From Brevibacterium moorei (lineage in GTDB: Bacteria > Actinomycetota > Actinomycetes > Actinomycetales > Brevibacteriaceae): a DNA stretch of 64,000 bases. The position numbers and the translations under genes are program-made. Shown here piece by piece: positions 24,107 through 31,899 of the stretch (position 1 is the stretch's first letter; each line of letters begins with the position of its first letter). The stretch lies in contig NZ_JANIJX010000015.1 in NCBI RefSeq assembly GCF_024580735.1, positions 1 to 64,000 of the forward strand, given 5' to 3'. A model generated the notes under the pieces. The model was given only the letters and a program-made list of their open reading frames with translations, was not told the DNA's origin and did not search any database.

Positions 24107-25204
24107 TCAGAGCAGCCGCTGCGCCAGCAGTTCGAGGGTGCGCACCCGGGCGGGGGTGCGATCGAGCGGCTCGTCCGCCCGGGAGCCCGCCACCGGATGG
24201 ATCATCACCTCGTCGACCTTGAAATCCTCGGCCAACTGCCGGATCCTGGCGGCCGAGTCATCCGCGTCCCCGACGACCCAGGACTGCAGCATCGTGTCCA
24301 TCACCTGCCGGTGCGCATCCGTGATCAGCCCGCGGACCTCCGTGCCCACGCTCGGCAGGGTGCGCAGCGGAGCGCCGACGCGCAGATTCGCCATCGTGTA
24401 CATATAGGGTTCGGCCAGTTCGGCGGCCTCGGCCGCGGTGTCTGCGGTCACCACATTGACGGTCAGGAAGGTCCGGGGCGCGGGCGTGGGGTCCTGTCCG
24501 GCGCCGGTTGCGGTGGCGCTGAAGCCATCGCGGTAGAGTTTCAGCGCCGAGGCCGTGCCGTGTCCGGAGAAGTGGTGGGCGAACACATAGGGCAGCCCCA
24601 GAGCCGCCGCCAGCTGTGCCGAATAGCCGCTGGAGCCCAGCAGCCAGACCTGGGCGAAGGAGTCCGCGTGCGGGGTCGCGCGCAGCGGCTGGGCCCGGCC
24701 GCCGTAGAGCTCGACCTGTGCGCCGTCCGGGCCGAGCAGGGCCAGCATGTCCATGATGTGCTGGGGGAAGGCCTGCACCGGATCGACCACGTGCCCGTCG
24801 CCGTCGACCAGCTGGGCCTGGCCCAGGTGCCCGCGCATCGCCGCGGAGGTGACCGGGTCGGTGCCCGGGGCCCGGCCGAGCCCCAGATCGATGCGGTCGC
24901 CGTAGACCGCATTGAGCAGGGAGAACTGTTCGGCGATCGCCAGGGGTGCGTGATTGGGCAGCATCACTCCCCCGGAGCCCAGGCGGATCCGGTCCGTGCC
25001 CTGGCCCAGGTACATGAGCTCGACACCCGGAGTGGTCGAGGCGACCGATGGCATGTTGTGGTGTTCGGCTGTCCAATAGCGCGTATAGCCCAGGGCATCG
25101 GCCCGCAGCACCAGCTCGTGGCTGGCCGCCAGGGCCTGCCCCGTGGTCTGCTCCCCGCGCACGGGGATGAGGTCGAGGACTGAGAGTTCGAGGTTTTGCG
25201 TCAT
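24107..25204 (-). CDS. LLM-class flavin-dependent oxidoreductase
   Basis: The 365-residue protein has the luciferase-like TIM barrel of the alkanal-monooxygenase-like group, probably FMN- or F420-using. The typical start is LSVLDLIPVRGEQTTGQAL. The YWTAEHHNMPSVASTTP motif, LGSGGVMLPNHAPLAIAEQF and DLGLGRAPGTDP complete the barrel's conserved face. The substrate is unknown. The ATG at 25204 fits the family N-terminus. A hairpin lies 12 nt upstream, so expression may depend on readthrough or an unseen promoter within it. Confidence 0.9.
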   Translation of the reverse strand: MTQNLELSVLDLIPVRGEQTTGQALAASHELVLRADALGYTRYWTAEHHNMPSVASTTPGVELMYLGQGTDRIRLGSGGVMLPNHAPLAIAEQFSLLNAVYGDRIDLGLGRAPGTDPVTSAAMRGHLGQAQLVDGDGHVVDPVQAFPQHIMDMLALLGPDGAQVELYGGRAQPLRATPHADSFAQVWLLGSSGYSAQLAAALGLPYVFAHHFSGHGTASALKLYRDGFSATATGAGQDPTPAPRTFLTVNVVTADTAAEAAELAEPYMYTMANLRVGAPLRTLPSVGTEVRGLITDAHRQVMDTMLQSWVVGDADDSAARIRQLAEDFKVDEVMIHPVAGSRADEPLDRTPARVRTLELLAQRLL

Positions 25205-25215
25205 ACCAGAGACAA

Positions 25216-25272
25216 GGAGCCCCCGCACCGGAGTATTCCCGTGCGGGGGAAGGACTGCGGTGCGGGGGCTCC
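25216..25272 (-). terminator. Hairpin between gabT and the LLM gene
   Basis: Perfect 15-bp arms at 25216-25230 and 25258-25272 (GGAGCCCCCGCACCG and its complement). A competing internal CCCGTGCGGGGG could form an alternative structure. It lies 46 nt after the gabT stop and only 12 nt before the LLM start. Confidence 0.65.
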
Positions 25273-25317
25273 CGGTGGTCCGCCGGACTCAGCGGACCGG
25301 TCGGATCACTGACCGGA

Positions 25318-26685
25318 TCACTTACCCAGGATCTCGTCGAGGCCGGCCTCGAGCACATCGAAGGCGTCGTTGATGAGCGCATCCGAGATCGACAGCGGCG
25401 GCAGGAAGCGGATGACCGAGTGGAAGGTGCCGGTGACCAGCACCAGGACTCCGCGTTCGGCGGCGTAGGCCGCCAGCTTGTCGGCCAGTTCGGCGTTCGG
25501 CTCCATGGTGCCGGCCTTGACGAACTCGACTGCCTGCATGGCCCCACGGCCGCGCAGTTCGCCCAGTTCGGGGTGGCTCGCCTGCATCTTCTCCAGGCGC
25601 GTGACGATGAGTTCGCCGAGCTCCAGGGCGCGGTCGGCCAGGCCGTCCTGCTCATAGGATTCGATCGCGCCAAGTGCTGCGGCGCAGGCCGTCGGGTTGC
25701 CACCGTAGGTCCCGCCCAGGCCGCCGCCGGGCACGGCGTCCATGATCTCGGCGCGGCCGGTCACCGCCGACAGCGGCAGGCCGCCGGCGATGCCCTTGGC
25801 GGTGGTGATGAGGTCGGGGACGATGCCCTCCCATTCGCAGGCGAACATCTTGCCGGTGCGGGCGAAGCCGGCCTGGACCTCGTCGGCGACGAACACGATG
25901 CCGTTGGCGTGCGCGTATTCGACCAGTGCCGGCAGGAAGCCCTCGGCCGGGACGATGAAACCGCCCTCGCCCTGGATGGGCTCGATGACGATCGCCGCGA
26001 CGTTCTCCCCGCCGATCTGGTTGTCGATCATCGCGATGACGCGCGCGGCGGCCTCTTCACCGGAGACCTTGGTATTGGCCGCGAAGTTGTCGCGGAAGGG
26101 GTACGACATGGGTGCGCGGTAGACCTCGCCGGCGAAGGGGCCGAAACCGGTCTTGTAGGGCTTGGCCTTGGCGGTCATCGCCATCGTCAGGTTGGTGCGT
26201 CCGTGGTAGGCGTGGTCGAAGACCACGACGGCGTCGCGCTTGGTGTAGGAGCGCGCGATCTTCACCGCGTTCTCCACCGCCTCCGCGCCCGAGTTCAGCA
26301 GCACCGAGCGCTTGTCGTGATCGCCGGGGGTCAGGCGGTTGAGCGCCTCGGCGACCTCGATGTAGCTCTCATAGGGGTTGACCATGGCGCAGGTGTGGGT
26401 GAAGGCGTCCAGCTGGTCCTTGGCTCGCTGCACAACACGGGGATTCGAATTGCCCACGGTGGTCACGGCGATGCCGGAGCCCAGATCGATGATCTGGTTG
26501 CCGTCGATGTCCTTGATGATGCCACCGCCGGCTGCGACGACGTAGGCGGGGAAGGAGGCTCCGACGCCGGCCGGCACGGCCTTGCCGCGGCGGGCCTCCA
26601 ACTCCAGGGACTTGGGTCCGGGGATCGAGGTGACTACTTTACGTTCCTGGGGCAGGGCGGGGCCGCCCTTTTCGAGTGTGCTCAT
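25318..26685 (-). CDS. gabT: 4-aminobutyrate aminotransferase
   Basis: The 455-residue class III PLP enzyme transfers the amino group of GABA to 2-oxoglutarate. NSGAEAVENAVKIAR binds the PLP phosphate, FDHAYHGRTNLTMAMT follows, and VFVADEVQAGFARTG has the Asp of the pyridine nitrogen. The Schiff-base Lys lies in ITTAKGIAGGLPLSA. The ATG is 7 nt after TATCCT, so the transcript is probably leaderless. No gabD lies nearby, and other omega-amino acids are possible substrates. The minus frame stays open into ygfZ, but this has no meaning. Confidence 0.92.
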   Translation of the reverse strand: MSTLEKGGPALPQERKVVTSIPGPKSLELEARRGKAVPAGVGASFPAYVVAAGGGIIKDIDGNQIIDLGSGIAVTTVGNSNPRVVQRAKDQLDAFTHTCAMVNPYESYIEVAEALNRLTPGDHDKRSVLLNSGAEAVENAVKIARSYTKRDAVVVFDHAYHGRTNLTMAMTAKAKPYKTGFGPFAGEVYRAPMSYPFRDNFAANTKVSGEEAAARVIAMIDNQIGGENVAAIVIEPIQGEGGFIVPAEGFLPALVEYAHANGIVFVADEVQAGFARTGKMFACEWEGIVPDLITTAKGIAGGLPLSAVTGRAEIMDAVPGGGLGGTYGGNPTACAAALGAIESYEQDGLADRALELGELIVTRLEKMQASHPELGELRGRGAMQAVEFVKAGTMEPNAELADKLAAYAAERGVLVLVTGTFHSVIRFLPPLSISDALINDAFDVLEAGLDEILGK

Positions 26686-26692
26686 ACTCTCA

Positions 26693-26698
26693 AGGATA
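26693..26698 (-). promoter_or_regulatory. -10 hexamer TATCCT of gabT (leaderless)
   Basis: Minus-strand TATCCT, 7 nt (TGAGAGT), ATG 26685. Confidence 0.5.
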
Positions 26699-26720
26699 GC
26701 CGGACCCCGTGGCCTCCGCC

Positions 26721-27842
26721 TCACCGGCTCCTGGCGTCGACGTCGCGGTTCAATCGCGGCGCACCTGTCCTGTTGTCCCTGCCGGGTGCCACGATCGTGG
26801 TCTGTGCCGCGGTGACGATTTCCTCGTCCCGGCCCGCCACCTGCAGGGGCGCCTCGGGCGCCAGCGTGCGCTTGACCAGGGCCAGGGCGATCGGTCCCAG
26901 CTCGTGGTGCAGCGCCACCGAGGTCACATGTCCCACCGGCCGCCTGGCACCGCGCACCTCGGCGGTCACCTCGGCTCCGGGATCGGGCAGACTGTGGCCC
27001 GATCCGTCCAAGTGCAGGAACACCAGGCGGCGCGGCACCTGTCCCAGATTGTGCACGCGCGCCACCGCCTCCTGTCCGCGGTAGCAGCCCTTGGCCAGGT
27101 GCACCGCGGTGCGCAGCGCGTCGATCTCGCCGACGAGCACCCGGTGGTCGACTTCGGCCGGCCCCGGCCGCCAGGCCTCGATGCGCAGTGCGTCCCAGGC
27201 CTCGCGGCCGGCCACTTCGAGTCCTGCGGCAGCCGGATCGAAATCGCGCAGCCCCTCGACCGGAACGAGCTGGATCCGGAAGTCGGTTTCCCACCCCGGG
27301 TGCTCGTCGGCGGTGGGACCGGCCGCATCGACCGCGGCATAGGAGGCTCCGCCTGGCAGGACGCGTGGCCACGGGTCGTTCCATTCGACTGCGGCGTCCA
27401 ATCCGGCGGGGGCCGGGCCCACGGTACCGACTGCCTGATAGTCCGCGGATACATCGGTCAGTTCCACGCGCAGCATGAACTTCATGGATTCGAGCCAGGC
27501 GATCGCCCCGTCCGTGTCCATCTCGGAGAGCAGCCACAGCCGGTCCTCGGCCGCATAGACCCGCAGCCAGTGCTCGATGTGCCCGGTGGGGCTCAGGACC
27601 AGGGTCTCCGTCGACGTCCCGGGGGCCAGGTCGTCGAGCTTCTGGGAGGTGATCGAGTTCAGCCACGTCAGTCTGTCGGGTCCGGTCAGCGTCAGGATCC
27701 GGATCGCGGACAGGTCCGCGATCGCGCGTCCGGCCGCCAGCAGGCGCTGCTCGCGCAGCGGAATGCCGAAGTGGGCGACCTCGTCGGCAGCGGCTCCGAT
27801 GCCGTAGACGGCCGCGGTGCGGTTGAAGCGCAGGGCGTTCAT
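26721..27842 (-). CDS. ygfZ: YgfZ/GcvT-domain folate-binding protein
   Basis: The 373-residue protein has the GcvT fold and the signature KGCYRGQEAVARVHNLG near residue 250, whose Cys defines YgfZ. YgfZ uses tetrahydrofolate to support Fe-S cluster assembly or repair in some enzymes. GGAGGA lies just before ATG 27842, and length and order of motifs are normal. It is 23 bp downstream of the DUF4012-type gene, so it may be the last gene of the operon starting at the 35-codon ORF. Confidence 0.88.
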   Translation of the reverse strand: MNALRFNRTAAVYGIGAAADEVAHFGIPLREQRLLAAGRAIADLSAIRILTLTGPDRLTWLNSITSQKLDDLAPGTSTETLVLSPTGHIEHWLRVYAAEDRLWLLSEMDTDGAIAWLESMKFMLRVELTDVSADYQAVGTVGPAPAGLDAAVEWNDPWPRVLPGGASYAAVDAAGPTADEHPGWETDFRIQLVPVEGLRDFDPAAAGLEVAGREAWDALRIEAWRPGPAEVDHRVLVGEIDALRTAVHLAKGCYRGQEAVARVHNLGQVPRRLVFLHLDGSGHSLPDPGAEVTAEVRGARRPVGHVTSVALHHELGPIALALVKRTLAPEAPLQVAGRDEEIVTAAQTTIVAPGRDNRTGAPRLNRDVDARSR

Positions 27843-27865
27843 GTTCCTCCAAATGTCGGTTGGAC

Positions 27866-28558
27866 TCAGCCGGGCAGATGCCGCAGCAGGGGCGCCAGGG
27901 TGGTCACCGCGGTGCGCGCGCCCGAGATGTCCTCGGCCGCGGACTCGAGTCCCCCGCGCATCGTATCGACGCCGTCTCGCACCGGCGGCAACAGGCCGGT
28001 CGTGTCGATCCGGCCGAGTTCGGCACGCGCCGCGTCGAATGTCTCCAGGGCGTCTGGCAGGTTCTTCAACACCCGCACCGAGGTCCCCAGCCGCTCGGGG
28101 ATCTGCGCGGGGGAATCGACCCCGCGGACCCGACCGGTCGAGAAATCGATGACCTGGGCCGCCTGCGTCAGGGTGGGCCCGGCATCGTCGGCCAGGTGGG
28201 TGAGTTGATCGATCAGCGTGCCGATCGCCGTGATGTTACCGCCCAGGCCCGGAACCCACCGCGTCTGGGGGAAGGGGACCTGGTCGATGTCCGAGCGAGC
28301 CGCGGTGAGCTCCCGGTTCGCCGTGTCCAGGTGTCCCTGGGCCGCGTCCGGGTCCTCGCGCAGGGCTGTGAAATACGCGCCGGCGGCATCGCCCGCCCGC
28401 TGCAGGTCCTCGCTCAGCCGACCGATCCGCACGGCGGCCAGCGCAGTGACGGCGGCGCCGAGCAGCACCACGACGACAAGGGCCAGGCACAGCGGAAGCA
28501 CCCAGTGCCTCCGCGGTACCCGGCCCCGTGTCGTGGGTCCGGTGCTCAGTCGCGCCAC
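27866..28558 (-). CDS. Membrane-anchored protein resembling only the N-terminal part of DUF4012 proteins
   Basis: From GTG 28558 the protein has 230 residues. A basic N-terminus is followed by one membrane helix (about residues 20-43) and an extracellular helical region of Ala/Asp/Leu-rich heptads. WVPGLGGNITAIGTLIDQL and TTGLLPPVRDG resemble the segment that precedes the DUF4012 domain in much larger actinobacterial proteins. The protein stops (LLRHLPG) just where that domain would begin, and no continuation lies downstream. It may be a natural short paralogue or a truncated gene. The start lies one base after the nitrobindin stop, so it is probably coupled. Confidence 0.65.
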   Translation of the reverse strand: MARLSTGPTTRGRVPRRHWVLPLCLALVVVVLLGAAVTALAAVRIGRLSEDLQRAGDAAGAYFTALREDPDAAQGHLDTANRELTAARSDIDQVPFPQTRWVPGLGGNITAIGTLIDQLTHLADDAGPTLTQAAQVIDFSTGRVRGVDSPAQIPERLGTSVRVLKNLPDALETFDAARAELGRIDTTGLLPPVRDGVDTMRGGLESAAEDISGARTAVTTLAPLLRHLPG

Positions 28559-28559
28559 C

Positions 28560-29162
28560 TCATGCGACCCGCTTGAGGCGGGCCGATGCGTGGGAGCCCA
28601 GTTCACGACCCAGTGCCGCCATATCCCAGGCCCACAGGAGGTCGCCCTCGACCAGGCCGTACATCCGCGTCGAGGCGCGGTAGTCCTTGCTGGTCTTGGT
28701 GCGGGCGACGATATCGGTGCTCAGGTCGATGCGCGGCCCGTCGACGCGACCGGTGTAGAGCTCCACGATGCCGTGGGGTTGCACGATCGAGACCTCCAAC
28801 CCGAAGTCGCCCGATTCCCGCCGCATGGATTCCACGGCTTCGGCCGTGGTGAAGGGCGAGGCGGCGGTGGGCGCGAGCAGGCCGGGGCCGGCATCGTGGT
28901 CGGCCCGCGGACGGACCAGCTGCCAGATCCCCGTCTCCAGGCTCAGGGTGTCCCCGATCTGCCCGGATTCGTCGAGCAGCCAGGACTGCGCCGTGTAGTG
29001 CAGGTAGGGCGCGCCGGCGGGGTCGACGAAGTCGATCCGCTGACCGAACTGGGTATTCGGGGCATCGCCGTAGCCGACCACGCCCACGCCCTCCCACGAC
29101 CCGATGAGCCAGGACAGTGGGACGAGTTCGGGATTGAGATCCGCGTCGAGGGTGAATGCCAT
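28560..29162 (-). CDS. FABP-like/nitrobindin heme-binding beta-barrel protein
   Basis: The 200-residue protein belongs to the bacterial nitrobindin (DUF1794/FABP-like) family. It shows the GxWxGxG signature in LIGSWEGVGVVGY, the FGQRIDFV strand, and YTAQSWLLD. Mycobacterial relatives bind ferric heme and react with nitric oxide or peroxynitrite. The heme-ligand His near the C-terminus could be that in REGLGSHAS-like sequence (ELGSHAS), but this is not certain. The ATG is 5 nt after the stop of a 35-codon ORF, so the two are probably co-translated. It is followed immediately by the DUF4012-like gene. Confidence 0.88.
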   Translation of the reverse strand: MAFTLDADLNPELVPLSWLIGSWEGVGVVGYGDAPNTQFGQRIDFVDPAGAPYLHYTAQSWLLDESGQIGDTLSLETGIWQLVRPRADHDAGPGLLAPTAASPFTTAEAVESMRRESGDFGLEVSIVQPHGIVELYTGRVDGPRIDLSTDIVARTKTSKDYRASTRMYGLVEGDLLWAWDMAALGRELGSHASARLKRVA

Positions 29163-29167
29163 GGGGA

Positions 29168-29275
29168 TTAGCGCTTGGCCTTGAACAGGCTGGTGACGAC
29201 CTTGACGGCCACACCCAGGGCGCCCAGACCGGCGATGGCGACGAGTGCTTCGAAGATGATTTCCAGAGTCTGCAT
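29168..29275 (-). CDS. 35-residue amphipathic/membrane microprotein upstream of nitrobindin
   Basis: ATG 29275 to TAA 29168-29170 encodes 35 residues beginning MQTLEIIFEALVAIAGLG and ending SLFKAKR. That is one hydrophobic or amphipathic helix with a basic C-terminus. TACACT lies 7 nt before the ATG, matching the leaderless promoters seen elsewhere in this window. The stop is only 5 nt from the nitrobindin ATG. The position, promoter and codon choice (almost all G/C-ending) argue it is real. It is too small for standard gene callers. It may anchor the operon's products to the membrane or act as a leader peptide; function is unknown. Confidence 0.6.
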   Translation of the reverse strand: MQTLEIIFEALVAIAGLGALGVAVKVVTSLFKAKR

Positions 29276-29282
29276 GGCCCTA

Positions 29283-29288
29283 AGTGTA
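29283..29288 (-). promoter_or_regulatory. -10 hexamer TACACT of the microprotein-nitrobindin operon
   Basis: Minus-strand TACACT, 7 nt (TAGGGCC), ATG 29275. Confidence 0.45.
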
Positions 29289-29336
29289 CGCGTCCGCACG
29301 GTCCCGCTCATCTTCGCAGGACCTAAGCCGCGGGGC

Positions 29337-30137
29337 TCAGATGATGCCGGGGATCCGCTCGACGATGTACACGGCGATTCCGCCCACCGCGATCGGCGTG
29401 GCGCCCAGCGCCAACTGCACGCCCCACTGCCTGGCCTTCTGGCGCTTCTGGGACTTGTGCAGGGAGCCGGCCTGATAGGGCGCCTCGGAGATCTTGCCGA
29501 GCATCCGGTCGACGACGATGACGACCAGGCCCATCAGCAGGCCCAGCAGGTTGGCCGCGCCCCAGTGCTCGATGGTGGAGCCGTCGAGCCAGTAGATGGC
29601 GTTGGCGCCCACGATTCCCAGCACCACGGCCAGGGGGCCGGCGAACTTGCCGGGCCATGGCATAGCGGTCGCGCACTGGGCCAGCATGATGGCCACCAGG
29701 CCCATGATCACGGCATTGCGCTCACCGGCCAACCTGATCGCCGCGGCCCAGCTGCAGGTCGACAGGACGATGACGACGCCGGCGACGTGCGCGGACACAT
29801 TCGCCACCGCATTGTCCGCATCGATCCCGCGCGAGAGGTTCTGTACGAACGACCACAGCAGGCCCAGGGCCGCCAGGATCGGCAACCATTCGAGGTACGG
29901 CGGGTGATCGGCCAGCCAGGTGGCGGCCATTCCGGCCAGGCCGAACAGGCCGAGCATGAGCGAGGTGATGTGCGGCTGTGGGGTGTCGGTCAGCCGGGGC
30001 CAACCGAAGGCGATGAACACGACGACCAGGGCAGAGCCCATCACCACGGGCACGTATCCGAAGACGCTCGTCACGCCCAGGGTCACGGCCAGTAACAACG
30101 CGACGACGACGCGGATCCAGTTCATCACGCCTACCAT
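29337..30137 (-). CDS. Polytopic membrane protein of unknown function
   Basis: The 266-residue protein has about seven hydrophobic segments (first VVVALLLAVTLGV near residue 10). A Lys/Arg/Gln-rich cytoplasmic loop (HKSQKRQKARQW) lies near residue 230, with a final helix after it. I recognise no family motif. ATG 30137 is used; ATG 30125 (MNWIRVV) is an alternative four codons downstream. Short inverted sequences (GGCCCA/TGGGCC) lie upstream, where it diverges from glnR across 114 bp. Confidence 0.65.
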   Translation of the reverse strand: MVGVMNWIRVVVALLLAVTLGVTSVFGYVPVVMGSALVVVFIAFGWPRLTDTPQPHITSLMLGLFGLAGMAATWLADHPPYLEWLPILAALGLLWSFVQNLSRGIDADNAVANVSAHVAGVVIVLSTCSWAAAIRLAGERNAVIMGLVAIMLAQCATAMPWPGKFAGPLAVVLGIVGANAIYWLDGSTIEHWGAANLLGLLMGLVVIVVDRMLGKISEAPYQAGSLHKSQKRQKARQWGVQLALGATPIAVGGIAVYIVERIPGII

Positions 30138-30202
30138 TTTGGCCCATCATGGCCCACGGGCCTAACCGGACGGTGATAACCCGCCTGCCGCTGTGGGGTC
30201 GT

Positions 30203-30208
30203 TATACT
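30203..30208 (+). promoter_or_regulatory. -10 hexamer TATACT upstream of glnR
   Basis: TATACT lies 43 nt before the TTG start of glnR. No convincing -35 and no GlnR-type boxes were seen. Confidence 0.45.
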
Positions 30209-30251
30209 TCTTTCAGAGGTGGCCCATCACATATGAGGAGGGAGTCGTAGT

Positions 30252-30971
30252 TTGCGGATTCTGCACATCATCCCGACTCAGGCGCCGGTGAGTGCCGCGG
30301 CCGGCCCGGGCAATCCCGCCGCCCTGACCTTCCTCCCCCACACCGTGTACAGGTCCAGCCTGGACGGGGGCTCGCTGCTGCGCGCGCCGCACAGCGATGT
30401 CGTCATCTTCGACGCGACCACCGATCTGAGTCGGACCGCCACCGTTGTGGATTATCTGCGCACCATGTCGATCACCGCACCCGTCATCATCGTGCTCAGC
30501 GAGGGCGGGCTGGCCGCCGCGAATCCCGCATGGGGTGCCGCTGACATCATCCTGGCCGGCGCGGGCCCCGCAGAAATCGACGCCCGCCTCAAACTGGCCG
30601 CAGGGCACGCCCAGGCACCCGCTGCACCGGAGTCCAACCAGCCCACGGTCGTGGGTTCGCTGGAGATCGACGAGGACTCGTACACCGCCACCGCCGGCGG
30701 GAAGAACCTCGACCTGACCTTCAAGGAGTTCGAACTGCTGAAGTACCTGGCCCAGCACCCGGGCCGGGCCTTCACCCGGGCCCAGCTGCTGCAGGACGTG
30801 TGGGGCTACGACTACTACGGCGGCACGCGGACCGTGGACGTGCACGTGCGCCGACTGCGCGCCAAGCTGGGACCCGAACTCGATTCGACCATCCTGACGG
30901 TGCGCAATGTGGGCTACCGTTTCAGTCCAGAACAGGCCGATGACGCGAAGGAGGACCAGGATGCGGATTGA
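30252..30971 (+). CDS. glnR: GlnR-like atypical OmpR-family nitrogen regulator
   Basis: The 239-residue protein has a degenerate receiver and a complete winged helix (FKEFELLKYLAQHPGRAFTRAQLLQDVWG, DVHVRRLRAKLG, VGYRFSP). The receiver keeps an Asp in VVIFDATTD but lacks the usual acidic N-terminal pair and the conserved Lys, as in GlnR, which acts without a partner kinase. No kinase is adjacent. GlnR controls ammonium assimilation genes in actinomycetes. Position directly before mshD and near phosphate genes matches Mycobacterium (Rv0818-Rv0819). The start is TTG 30252 with GGAGGGAG 8 nt upstream. Its 3' end overlaps mshD by 11 nt. Confidence 0.85.
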   Translation: MRILHIIPTQAPVSAAAGPGNPAALTFLPHTVYRSSLDGGSLLRAPHSDVVIFDATTDLSRTATVVDYLRTMSITAPVIIVLSEGGLAAANPAWGAADIILAGAGPAEIDARLKLAAGHAQAPAAPESNQPTVVGSLEIDEDSYTATAGGKNLDLTFKEFELLKYLAQHPGRAFTRAQLLQDVWGYDYYGGTRTVDVHVRRLRAKLGPELDSTILTVRNVGYRFSPEQADDAKEDQDAD

Positions 30972-31890
30972 GGAAACCGGACTGACCGAGGAGGTCGGCT
31001 CCCTGCTGAGCACCGCCGCCGCGGCCGATGGGATCGCGCCGATCTCCGACGGTCTGCTGAGTGCCGCCGCAGCATCGGAATCCGTCACACTAGGACTGCG
31101 CGACGACGCCGGAGCACTGATCGGCTGGGCCGTGGCCGCACCCCAGGGCGAGCGCGGCGCCGCCGAACTCGTCATCGCCCCCGCGGCACGCGGCGCCGGC
31201 GCCGGAACCCGACTCGTCGCCGCTTTGCTGGAGCACTTGGCGGCCGTTCCCGACGCCGTCGATTCCACCTGGTTCTGGTCCCACGGCGACCATCCGGGAG
31301 CCCGTCGGCTGGCGGCGGCCCGCGGCTACCGGCGCGAACGGGAACTGCTGCAACTGCACACCGGAGACCTGGCCGAGCTGGAGATCCCGGCCCCGCAGAT
31401 TCCCACAGGTGTGGAGATCCGCACCTTCCGCCCCGGCGACGAGGCCGACTGGCGCGCGGTGAACAACCGGGCCTTCGACTGGCACCCCGAACAGGGCCGG
31501 CAGTCGGCTGAGTCCTACGCCGCACGGGTCGCCGAACCGGACTTCGATCCGGCCGATGTGTTCTTCGCCGTGGCGAGCGCCGGCGAGCGGGCAGGGCGGA
31601 TCATCGGATTCCACGAGACCAAGCTGCACACCGACTCCCCGCTGGCCGAGCGCGTCGGCGAGGTCTACGTCATCGGGGTCGATCCGGACGCCGGCGCCCA
31701 CGGGGTTGGCAGGGCGCTGACCCTGGCAGGGATGGCGCATCTGCGGGACCGCGGGGCCGACCTGATCGAGCTGTACGTCGAGTCCGACAACGACAGGGCG
31801 CTGCGACTCTACGAGTCCCTGGGCTTCGGCCACCGCATCGTCCACGCCAGCTACGCCCCGCCCGCTGCACCGACCGCACCGACCATGTGA
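30961..31890 (+). CDS. mshD: Mycothiol synthase MshD
   Basis: The 309-residue tandem-GNAT acetyltransferase acetylates Cys-GlcN-Ins with acetyl-CoA in the last mycothiol step. The N-terminal GNAT has VIAPAARGAGAGTRLVAALLEHL and the C-terminal, catalytic GNAT has VGEVYVIGVDPDAGAHGVGRALTLAGMAHL with the CoA-binding pattern. The active C-terminal domain also shows LYVESDNDRALRLYESLGF. AAGGAGGA precedes ATG 30961 inside the end of glnR, so the genes overlap and share a message. With mshA and mscR it shows that the host makes mycothiol. Confidence 0.93.
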   Translation: MRIEETGLTEEVGSLLSTAAAADGIAPISDGLLSAAAASESVTLGLRDDAGALIGWAVAAPQGERGAAELVIAPAARGAGAGTRLVAALLEHLAAVPDAVDSTWFWSHGDHPGARRLAAARGYRRERELLQLHTGDLAELEIPAPQIPTGVEIRTFRPGDEADWRAVNNRAFDWHPEQGRQSAESYAARVAEPDFDPADVFFAVASAGERAGRIIGFHETKLHTDSPLAERVGEVYVIGVDPDAGAHGVGRALTLAGMAHLRDRGADLIELYVESDNDRALRLYESLGFGHRIVHASYAPPAAPTAPTM

Positions 31891-31899
31891 GGACATGCC

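Noticed and set aside
25318-27852. An 844-codon open frame running through gabT into ygfZ on the minus strand
   Set aside because: Only the gabT part resembles a protein; the upstream part is Arg/Gly/Pro-rich out-of-frame translation of ygfZ.
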